Assembly: GCA_020444005.1 (NCBI GenBank)
Contig: JAHLLU010000122.1
Location: 1 to 6,505, forward strand
Direction of reading: 5' to 3'
DNA: 6,505 bases
From: an archaeon
GTDB lineage: Archaea; Thermoproteota; Bathyarchaeia; TCS64
In this document: piece by piece, positions 1 through 5,574 of the stretch
Position numbering within the stretch: position 1 is the stretch's first letter
Layout of the letters: each line of letters starts with the position of its first letter
Translations under genes and position numbers: made by a program
The notes under the pieces: generated by a model
The model's database searches: none
The model's input: only the letters and a program-made list of their open reading frames with translations
Told to the model about the DNA's origin: nothing

Positions 1-20
1 CCCCATGCAGAATAGATAAG

Positions 21-28
21 GTATAAAA
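21..28 (+). promoter_or_regulatory. Archaeal TATA box of the desulforedoxin gene
   Basis: The octamer GTATAAAA is a near-consensus archaeal TATA box. Its centre is about 26 bases upstream of the ATG at 51, which is the usual distance to an archaeal transcription start, so the transcript would begin at or next to the start codon and be leaderless. A GAGGTG at 32-37 resembles a Shine-Dalgarno sequence, but it is 13 bases from the ATG and would lie upstream of the predicted transcript start. I see no clear purine-rich BRE apart from the AGATAAGG just before the box. Confidence 0.6.
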
Positions 29-50
29 TGCGAGGTGTCTTGATCATCCT

Positions 51-167
51 ATGACAGAAGTAAGTGAAGTATACCTCTGTGAAATCTGTGGAAACAAGGT
101 CAAGGTTCTTGAAAGCGGACCTGGACAGCTTGTTTGCTGCGGAGAACCAATGAAAAAAGTGGAGTAA
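51..167 (+). CDS. Desulforedoxin (stand-alone 38-residue Fe(Cys)4 protein)
   Basis: The product is a 38-residue protein with Cys10-x2-Cys13, a 15-residue gap and the vicinal pair Cys29-Cys30. This is the exact cysteine spacing of desulforedoxin and of the N-terminal domain of desulfoferrodoxin (superoxide reductase). Flanking residues also match the family: VYLCEICGN at the first pair, KVLESGPG in the middle and LVCCGEPM at the second pair. In the characterised Desulfovibrio protein, a homodimer holds one rubredoxin-like iron per subunit and acts as a small cytoplasmic electron carrier. The catalytic His4Cys superoxide reductase domain is absent. It is not hidden by a frameshift, because the DNA after the TAA stop is the convergent M24 gene. 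The ATG fits the TATA box upstream. Redox partner and role are unknown: electron transfer to an unlinked superoxide reductase or peroxide-detoxifying enzyme is the likely option. No neighbour helps. It is easily missed by gene callers with a length cutoff. Confidence 0.9.
   Translation: MTEVSEVYLCEICGNKVKVLESGPGQLVCCGEPMKKVE
153..158 (-). terminator. Oligo-T terminator for the M24 operon, inside the desulforedoxin gene
   Basis: On the - strand this is a run of six T, 24 bases past the M24 stop codon. It is encoded by the A run of the Met-Lys-Lys codons near the end of the desulforedoxin gene. It is the first T run that polymerase meets after leaving the M24 gene, so the operon mRNA probably ends within the opposite gene. 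This is inferred from the T run alone. Confidence 0.4.
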
Positions 168-177
168 TCCACGCCTA

Positions 178-183
178 TTTTTT
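178..183 (+). terminator. Oligo-T terminator after desulforedoxin
   Basis: A run of six T begins 11 bases after the desulforedoxin stop codon. Archaeal RNA polymerase terminates at such short T runs without needing a hairpin. The run extends into the stop codon of the convergent M24 gene (182-184). I see no stem-loop in front of it. Confidence 0.5.
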
Positions 184-1306
184 ACCTGATGACCTGAAGC
201 TCAGAGATATCCCTGTAAAGGCTTACGTTCTCACCACCACTATGGCGCACAATGAAGCTATCCTCTGTATGTATACGTGAATCACCGAGAATGGTACTGG
301 GCTCGACTTGGAAGAACATACCTTCTTTAAGAACCCAGTCACCGTGACTTGGACCAAGGAACGGATATTCGTGGCAACCAATTCCCATTCCGTGACCGAT
401 GAAAGCACGGTTATACTGATGCCCCCGGGACTCATAGAACTCCTTGACAGTGTTATGGACATCAATCACCTTTGAACCCGGTACAAGTGCTTCACCAGCT
501 ACTCTCTCAGCCTCAACTGCGATTTCATATGCATCTAGTTGGCTAGTGTTAGGGTTCTTCACCACTGCCATGCGGCTAATGTCACTCAGATAACCGTCAA
601 ATAGACAGCCGTAGTCTACGTGGATTAGGTCGCCTTCTTTGAGTCTGTAGTCTCCGGGTATGTGGTGTGTCTCCCAGATGTTTGGACCAGCACCCATGGT
701 CATGAAGGCAACGGTATCAGCACCATAACTCAGGGTAAGATCAATCATGTTTCTAGCGATCTCCTTCTCTGTGTCTCCGGGTCTCGCTATCTCGAAGGCA
801 ACTGTGATGGCTTTTGCTGTAGCCATGTTGATCTTGCTCAGATGTTTTAGCTCCTCTGGGCTCTTGACGGCGCGTAGTTTATCTAAGACAGGTTGACAAT
901 CAGAGAATTTTGCCTCTGGTAGCTGACTTCTGAGATGATCCATGCACATTCCGGGTATGTCAAGCGTCTCAACGCCGACACGCTTCTTAGCGTACCCCAT
1001 CTCCTTGACGACTTCAGCGACGAAATTAATTGGTTTCAGTGGCTCCCATTCACCGCCCTCATAGACCCTGAGGTCTTTGATCCATGTTGACTGCTCTGCG
1101 GTGACTTTCTCGTTGGCGTGTACACCGAATACGGGTTCACCGTCTATTGGTATGAATACGGCTGCGAGGCGTTTGAGCATGGTGATGGTCATTATCTCGG
1201 AGTGGCTGCAGTAGCAGACGTTATCGTGGCTCGTGGCGATGAGGAGGTCTAGGCCATGTTCATCCATCTGCTTACGTGTCTTATTGAGGTTAAATCCAGT
1301 TATCAT
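182..1306 (-). CDS. M24 family metallopeptidase (Xaa-Pro aminopeptidase/prolidase-like)
   Basis: This 374-residue protein has the two-domain 'pita-bread' layout: a creatinase-type N-terminal domain (about residues 5-140) and an M24 catalytic domain (about 155-358). All five dinuclear metal ligands are visible: Asp231 (HVDYG), Asp242 (SDISRM), His305 (GHGMG), Glu335 (QVEP) and Glu348 (HTEDSF). The histidines usually found around the active site are present at 214-215 (ETHH) and 312 (CHEYP). Length is normal for the family and there is no signal peptide, so a cytoplasmic enzyme removing N-terminal residues from X-Pro peptides or splitting X-Pro dipeptides is expected. Creatinase-like amidinohydrolases share the fold and cannot be excluded from sequence alone. 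The start ATG overlaps the stop of the upstream membrane-protein gene as ATGA, with no Shine-Dalgarno sequence nearby, which points to translational coupling. It is the last gene of the operon and converges on desulforedoxin. Confidence 0.9.
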   Translation of the reverse strand: MITGFNLNKTRKQMDEHGLDLLIATSHDNVCYCSHSEIMTITMLKRLAAVFIPIDGEPVFGVHANEKVTAEQSTWIKDLRVYEGGEWEPLKPINFVAEVVKEMGYAKKRVGVETLDIPGMCMDHLRSQLPEAKFSDCQPVLDKLRAVKSPEELKHLSKINMATAKAITVAFEIARPGDTEKEIARNMIDLTLSYGADTVAFMTMGAGPNIWETHHIPGDYRLKEGDLIHVDYGCLFDGYLSDISRMAVVKNPNTSQLDAYEIAVEAERVAGEALVPGSKVIDVHNTVKEFYESRGHQYNRAFIGHGMGIGCHEYPFLGPSHGDWVLKEGMFFQVEPSTILGDSRIHTEDSFIVRHSGGENVSLYRDISELQVIR

Positions 1307-2337
1307 AGAGTATCTGAGGGTTCATGATTATTCATATCTTCCGAGACAGCTATGCTGCTCTGCTTGATGATGCGTCTCCGTAAAAGAACCAATCCTATAA
1401 AGAAGGACACCCCGACCAGACTCATCCCCGTAGTATCATCAAGCCTCGACCCATCAAACTCCTGAAGCACAGAGAAGATGATAAACACGAAAAGAGACCC
1501 AAACACAAGCCCATGTCTGTGAAGAGGCGAAGAGTTACTCCAGTCAAAGCTAGCAAGATGCCTGAAGAAACCAAGGAGAAACAGTGTACCAATAAGAATA
1601 ACCAACAATGGACCTAGACTGAAAGTGAGTATATTCGGCAGCACCCAGAAGACCATCCCACAGGCGATTGACCCAAGGAAACAGATCACGGAGTAATATC
1701 TTGGAGACCGCATCGGCTTGACTCCATGTCTAGCCTGGTCTCTTGGAAGAAGATAGGCTAAGTATGCAAAGAGAAGAGCCATGAACAAAATGAGCAGGTA
1801 TGGTGGTATCGGTGGCTTGAACCCTGTCTCATAGGGGAAGGCAAAGTAACCGAATACAATGTCTGCGAAGAAGAGAACTGGCACTATTTTCCTCCAACGT
1901 CCATGCAGCAAAGGCTTGTCTCGTAGACTAGGGTAAGCTAGTTCAACGATTAGAATGGGCACCGTGATACTGATCAATGCGTGGTAGAAGGTTAGCTCAA
2001 CAGCCCAGACCCAGTTGATGCCAAGCCAACGCCCATACTCACCCAGAATACCAATGTCCTGCCAAGATGGGTTCTGGAAGCTAGCAACCATCAAACCCTC
2101 CTCAAATATCCCATATGATGCACCGAGAAGCAGCAACGAGCCTATTCCTTTTCCCCATTTGATCTTTAGCTCTCGTGCTATCAACGCGCCTCCACCATAG
2201 AGCAAAGTCATAACTGTGAACCCAAAGACCGTGAAGTATTCAGTGGGTGGAGATGAACCCGATAATAACTCGCCAACAGCCGGTGATAATAGGAATAATA
2301 CCAGCGCTGGGGGTATTCTGGGTTTACCTTCAGACAA
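1303..2337 (-). CDS. Polytopic membrane protein of unknown function (intramembrane Glu/His motif)
   Basis: This 344-residue protein has about ten hydrophobic segments (roughly residues 10-26, 35-54, 65-85, 108-133, 150-168, 179-197, 213-233, 238-257, 274-291 and 304-320), with a polar tail. The first 135 residues look most constrained: GELLSG (22-27), LYGGGALIARE (46-56), GIFEEGL (76-82), FQNPSW (87-92), YGRWLGINWVW (101-111) and ELTFYH (114-119). I recognise this pattern from uncharacterised membrane proteins but know no function or name for it. Acidic and His residues in or beside helices (Glu23, Glu79, Glu80, Glu114, His119, Glu132) hint at metal or proton chemistry. The start is TTG, one base after the stop of the propeller gene. 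No ATG or GTG lies upstream in frame before a stop, and the next Met is residue 43, inside the second helix. No Shine-Dalgarno sequence is visible, so reinitiation after the upstream gene is likely. The gene overlaps the M24 gene by 4 bases. Confidence 0.8.
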   Translation of the reverse strand: MSEGKPRIPPALVLFLLSPAVGELLSGSSPPTEYFTVFGFTVMTLLYGGGALIARELKIKWGKGIGSLLLLGASYGIFEEGLMVASFQNPSWQDIGILGEYGRWLGINWVWAVELTFYHALISITVPILIVELAYPSLRDKPLLHGRWRKIVPVLFFADIVFGYFAFPYETGFKPPIPPYLLILFMALLFAYLAYLLPRDQARHGVKPMRSPRYYSVICFLGSIACGMVFWVLPNILTFSLGPLLVILIGTLFLLGFFRHLASFDWSNSSPLHRHGLVFGSLFVFIIFSVLQEFDGSRLDDTTGMSLVGVSFFIGLVLLRRRIIKQSSIAVSEDMNNHEPSDTL

Positions 2338-2338
2338 C

Positions 2339-3706
2339 TTAGAAGATAGTCTGGAGTTTCCGCTGATAAGAATGTCTACGAGAAAGGAGATACATTGTTA
2401 ATCCAAGAAATAAAGCGGTTACTGGGTAACCGGGTATCCCTTCATCAGAAGGAAGCCTCTCCTGAACAGTAAACCCAACAGCAGTACTTGTTGAACCATG
2501 GTGCCCAAGGTCGCCTTCCCATTCCACTTGAACACTGTATTCACCTATCTGCTCGGGGATATAGCTGAGTTGATACGTGCCATCCTCAAAGATGACTGTA
2601 TCAATGGTTCTGGAGCCCTCGGGCTCAGTTATGGTTATCTTTGCTTCGATGCCGTGGATCTCTGGTTGGACCTCAACCGAGACTATGATGAAATCACCGA
2701 TAGTCGCTGTACTCTTGGACATTGAACAGCTTAGGATTGTGTCAAGTACCGCCCAGCTCCACCACTGCCCAACAAAGTATACTGTGGAGTCATCCCCGGC
2801 GTATATCGGGTGGTGAGCTAGGAACCCGGGTGGATAAAGCTCAGAGGTAAGATCAGTCACGCCACTGCCATCCACGTTAATCTTGAAAACATCATACCTA
2901 CCTTCCAACCCGATCGCGCTGACCAAGTAGATCAGCTCCTCACCTGTGCTGCTCCACTGGGCTATGCCCTGAGTCCAACCGGTACCTGTGATATTATGCT
3001 CGCCTTCACCATCAATGCCGATAATATAGAGTTCATAGTTCCCATGCTCTGTCATATCATCAACCAGTCGCTCAAACACAACCAAAAAGCCATCAGGGCT
3101 GATACGGGGATCATAGTCACCGAAAGGCAGCACAGAGTCACCCCAGACCCCTGCGTTTGGTGGATCAGTGAGCTGATGTGCATCAGTGCCGTCACTGTTC
3201 ATCATCCATATCTGGCTGTCCCTTGTGAACACGATATGGTCTCCAACCCAGTCAAGGTCAGCGTCATGTCCGCCAGAATCATAGAGAAGCATCTGATTAC
3301 CTCCATCAGCGTCCATCTTGTAGATATCAAGGGATGAGTCTCGCCAAGATAGAAACACGAACTCGGAGCCATCTGGGCTCCAGTTTGGGTACAGGTCCCA
3401 GCCATCGTTATCCGTGAGGCGTGTAAGTTCGGTGCCATCGATATTCATGGTATATATCTCGGAGTACTCATAGCCGTCTCCATGGTGCATGCATAATGCG
3501 AACTTTGTTCCATCTGGGCTCAGGTCGATATTAGTGATCTCCAGTGGGCTTGAATAGATCAGCTGTGTCTCCCCAGTCTCTATATCAAGCTTGTAGATGC
3601 CATACTCCTCACTGTAAGGAACATAACCACCACTAACAACAGGAGTAAACACCAACAATAACAAACCAAGTACAAAGAATACTCTGATCCGCAGACTAGA
3701 CACCAA
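2339..3706 (-). CDS. Secreted, membrane-anchored PD40/TolB-like beta-propeller with Ig-like domain
   Basis: This 455-residue protein starts with a signal peptide or anchor (residues 6-25: basic start, hydrophobic core, then VVSGG). Residues about 30-315 form a PD40/WD40-like propeller. The repeats are recognisable by blade motifs such as LSPDGTKFAL (62-71), WSPDGSEFVFL (109-119), ISPDGFLVVF (202-211) and WSSTGEELIYL (251-261), and by strand ends such as IDGTELTRLT, DADGGNQML, SDGTDAHQLT and VDGSGVTDLT. An Ig-like or fibronectin-like beta domain follows (about 322-415). The C-terminus is GIPGYP (423-428), a hydrophobic helix (429-442) and Arg443-Arg444, resembling archaeal surface-protein anchoring signals. 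The protein should sit outside the cell and bind a partner or ligand; no catalytic residues are recognisable. Start choice: TTG at 3706 is followed directly by GTG at 3703, and GTG fits the weak upstream TATA element better, so the true start may be one codon later. The start lies in a hairpin. It is followed one base later by the membrane-protein gene. Confidence 0.87.
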   Translation of the reverse strand: MVSSLRIRVFFVLGLLLLVFTPVVSGGYVPYSEEYGIYKLDIETGETQLIYSSPLEITNIDLSPDGTKFALCMHHGDGYEYSEIYTMNIDGTELTRLTDNDGWDLYPNWSPDGSEFVFLSWRDSSLDIYKMDADGGNQMLLYDSGGHDADLDWVGDHIVFTRDSQIWMMNSDGTDAHQLTDPPNAGVWGDSVLPFGDYDPRISPDGFLVVFERLVDDMTEHGNYELYIIGIDGEGEHNITGTGWTQGIAQWSSTGEELIYLVSAIGLEGRYDVFKINVDGSGVTDLTSELYPPGFLAHHPIYAGDDSTVYFVGQWWSWAVLDTILSCSMSKSTATIGDFIIVSVEVQPEIHGIEAKITITEPEGSRTIDTVIFEDGTYQLSYIPEQIGEYSVQVEWEGDLGHHGSTSTAVGFTVQERLPSDEGIPGYPVTALFLGLTMYLLSRRHSYQRKLQTIF

Positions 3707-3720
3707 ATATGGTTAGTCTG
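3692..3720 (-). repeat. Hairpin-forming inverted repeat covering the propeller start codon
   Basis: The arms CAGACTA (3692-3698) and TAGTCTG (3714-3720) are perfect inverted copies. Inside them ACCA (3702-3705) and TGGT (3710-3713) also pair, leaving a 4-base loop and a 3-base bulge. The TTG/GTG start region of the propeller gene lies inside the structure. It could be an RNA hairpin hiding the start in a long operon mRNA, or a DNA operator site. The pairing is directly visible; the role is inference. Confidence 0.5.
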
Positions 3721-3724
3721 GGTC

Positions 3725-3732
3725 AGATAAAA
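3725..3732 (-). promoter_or_regulatory. Possible weak TATA element upstream of the propeller gene
   Basis: On the - strand this reads TTTTATCT, centred about 25 bases before the GTG at 3703 and 22 before the TTG at 3706. The spacing would suit a leaderless transcript beginning at the GTG, which would make the last three genes a separate unit. The match to consensus is poor, and the 33-base gap to the serine hydrolase gene also allows simple readthrough. Confidence 0.25.
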
Positions 3733-3739
3733 GGTGTGA

Positions 3740-5506
3740 TTAGAGCTTGAAGGTTTTCTTGATCTGCTCGGATTCTTCAACACGTTCGGTTCGAGAAAGA
3801 ATCTCGATTAAGCTATTGAGACTGGATGGGTGAAGCCTGATATCGTTTGGTTTAGCATCCATGAGTGTCTCTAATGAGGGTGTCTCTCTTCTATAGACTC
3901 CATCCGGGAGAATCATGGCGTCTGAGGTGAACTCTACACTTTGATTATCTGATGTGAAGAAGAGGTCTGGCTCATGTTCTTGCAGCCGGAATCCATCTCG
4001 TCCAGTGTAGAGAACCAGATAACCATCAATCACCTGCACCGAGTAATACCAGCAGAGAACCCCATAATCATACATGTAATAGCCGAGATACTTGCTCCAC
4101 TCTGGTTTATCCGGTCCAACTGGGTCTGCTGGACCGCCATCATAGTCCAGCACAGTGGTGTAGCCGTTTTCAGGAAGAACCTTAACCGTCAGAGGTCTGC
4201 CAGTTTCATCTAAATCGAATGTGGCTAAGGGAAGAGTCTCTGACGTGTATTCTGTTGCTGAGTATGGCTTCAAAGTGCATGGTTTTCCCTGCCACTGGAA
4301 ACCTAGGGCCCCTTCTTCTTGCTGGATATTGATATTGCTCATCCTTGATACGTATCGTCCAGACAGCCTATCCAATGTGATAGAATCTACTTTTACAGAC
4401 TCTCGTTTAGGTACAAGATCACCCGTGTTCACGTTTGGTGGTAGTTCACCGAGTTTTGCTTTAACCATATATGCCTCGATTTTTTCTGCTATTGTGTTTA
4501 GGAGAGAGAATGAGTTCATTGATTGATTACATGACATTACCCATCCGACACCGAGCCGTGGGAATAATTGATGAAGGGAGAGGTATCCGGGGCCGTCTCC
4601 GAAGAAGCTGAGGAAGAGTTCTCCATTGTATTTGAAGCGTCTGACGCCGATACCCATGCCTATCGCCATCAACTGATACTCGTCCCGATAGGGAATAGTG
4701 TAGACCTCCTCTAGGAGGCTTGGATCAAGATACTTTTCACCATCAACCACCCCACCGTTCAGATGCATGGCTATAAACCTCGACATATCATCAACGCTAC
4801 AATACTGTGAACCTGATGCTATGTGTGGAGTAATAGTGTCCTCAAAGCTGAACTCGGACTCACCGAAATGCCCCCAAGCCACATCAGAGCCTTTGAGTGC
4901 CTTAACCGCGCTTGTAGTGCTCTTCATTCCGAGTGGCTCGTAGACTTGTTCACGCATCCAATCCTCAAAACTCATACCTGTTATCTCTTGTAGAGCAGAA
5001 GCCACTAAATCAAATCCGATGTTAGAGTATGAGAAACGTGTGCCAACAGGATACTTCTGCCACATATGCTTGACTCTAGCCATATATGTAGGGTAATCAC
5101 AGCACCCTCCATCAGATAACCTGATGTTAGCGTTGTGCTGAAGCCCAGCCCAATGAGTCAACAAGTGACGAAAAGTAACCTTTCCAAGCTCATCATCACC
5201 AAATCTCGTCTTCCACCTAAAGCGAGGATAATAATCAATGAGCCTATCATCAAGCGCCACATGTCCAGCTTGTACTGCTCTGAGGAAGGCTGTGACTGTG
5301 TATGCTTTGCTGAGGCTGCCAATCATAAACAGGGTGCTTGATGAGACCGAATTCAGGGCATGGTCTGCGTAGCCATAACCTTTTGACCATAATCGCCCAG
5401 CGGAACCCACTATGGCGAGGCTGTATCCGTTGATCTTGTTCTCAGACATAGCTGTTGGGATAATTGATTCAAGCTCATTGACAAGAGGTGAAATATCCGG
5501 GTCCAT
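3740..5506 (-). CDS. Beta-lactamase family serine hydrolase (class C/PBP4*-like), cytoplasmic
   Basis: This 588-residue protein has a serine beta-lactamase/D,D-peptidase fold domain (about residues 5-345). The SxxK motif is Ser64-Leu-Ser-Lys67 in the family context LFMIGSLSKAYT, so nucleophile and general base are present. The second motif is Tyr160-Ser-Asn162 (RFSYSNIGFD). HLLTHWAGL (114-122) is another typical family block. The third motif, usually HxG or KxG, reads FFGDGPGY (301-308), so Phe appears to replace the basic or His residue. Residues about 370-540 form a beta-rich C-terminal domain like those often attached to this family. There is no signal peptide or membrane helix, so the enzyme is probably intracellular, which argues against cell-wall or antibiotic substrates (archaea lack murein). 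Esterase, amidase or D-aminopeptidase activity is plausible. Vicinal Cys135-Cys136 is unusual. The ATG sits about 25 bases after a good TATA box, giving a leaderless mRNA. The propeller gene follows after 33 bases. Confidence 0.9.
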   Translation of the reverse strand: MDPDISPLVNELESIIPTAMSENKINGYSLAIVGSAGRLWSKGYGYADHALNSVSSSTLFMIGSLSKAYTVTAFLRAVQAGHVALDDRLIDYYPRFRWKTRFGDDELGKVTFRHLLTHWAGLQHNANIRLSDGGCCDYPTYMARVKHMWQKYPVGTRFSYSNIGFDLVASALQEITGMSFEDWMREQVYEPLGMKSTTSAVKALKGSDVAWGHFGESEFSFEDTITPHIASGSQYCSVDDMSRFIAMHLNGGVVDGEKYLDPSLLEEVYTIPYRDEYQLMAIGMGIGVRRFKYNGELFLSFFGDGPGYLSLHQLFPRLGVGWVMSCNQSMNSFSLLNTIAEKIEAYMVKAKLGELPPNVNTGDLVPKRESVKVDSITLDRLSGRYVSRMSNINIQQEEGALGFQWQGKPCTLKPYSATEYTSETLPLATFDLDETGRPLTVKVLPENGYTTVLDYDGGPADPVGPDKPEWSKYLGYYMYDYGVLCWYYSVQVIDGYLVLYTGRDGFRLQEHEPDLFFTSDNQSVEFTSDAMILPDGVYRRETPSLETLMDAKPNDIRLHPSSLNSLIEILSRTERVEESEQIKKTFKL

Positions 5507-5526
5507 AACCTAACTGAGCCTATTCT

Positions 5527-5534
5527 GTTTATAA
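5527..5534 (-). promoter_or_regulatory. Archaeal TATA box of the serine hydrolase gene/operon
   Basis: On the - strand this reads TTATAAAC, centred about 25 bases upstream of the ATG at 5506. No Shine-Dalgarno sequence lies between box and start, so a leaderless transcript is expected. This is the best promoter for the - strand cluster and may drive all four downstream genes. Confidence 0.6.
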
Positions 5535-5539
5535 CATAG

Positions 5540-5569
5540 ACTCACCTCTGGCAATCACAAGATGTGAGT
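5540..5569. repeat. Nested inverted repeats between adenine deaminase and the serine hydrolase promoter
   Basis: Two overlapping inverted repeats fill this intergenic region. The outer pair is ACTCAC (5540-5545) with GTGAGT (5564-5569). The inner one is TCACA (5555-5559) with TGTGA (5563-5567) around a 3-base centre. They start 6 bases after the adenine deaminase stop and end 6 bases before the TATA box of the next gene. An activator or repressor site, or a 3'-end hairpin of the deaminase mRNA, would both fit. The arms are short, so chance is possible. Confidence 0.35.
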
Positions 5570-5574
5570 ATGGA

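Noticed and set aside
32..37. GAGGTG as the Shine-Dalgarno sequence of desulforedoxin
   Set aside because: The spacing to the ATG is 13 bases, too long for a normal site, and the TATA box places the transcript start downstream of it.
1981..2103. Assignment of the membrane protein to the CPBP/Rce1 protease family
   Set aside because: The EExxxR, FxxxH and HxxxN/B motifs are not all present in the right order and spacing; only a loose similarity of Glu and His positions remains.
2996..3337. A 113-codon open frame on the + strand
   Set aside because: It lies entirely inside the propeller gene on the opposite strand, whose PD40 repeats and Ig-like domain are clear, and its product resembles no known protein.
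3369..3521. Short direct DNA repeat (CCATCTGGGCTC at 3369-3380 and 3510-3521) as a mobile or regulatory repeat
   Set aside because: Both copies encode the same SPDG-type turn of successive propeller blades, so protein repeat structure explains them.
4221..4526. A 101-codon open frame on the + strand
   Set aside because: It is antisense to the well-supported C-terminal part of the serine hydrolase and has no promoter or recognisable protein motif.
3740..5506. Antibiotic-resistance beta-lactamase
   Set aside because: The KTG motif and an export signal are missing, the protein is much longer than resistance enzymes, and the context is archaeal; the broader serine hydrolase family is the safer call.
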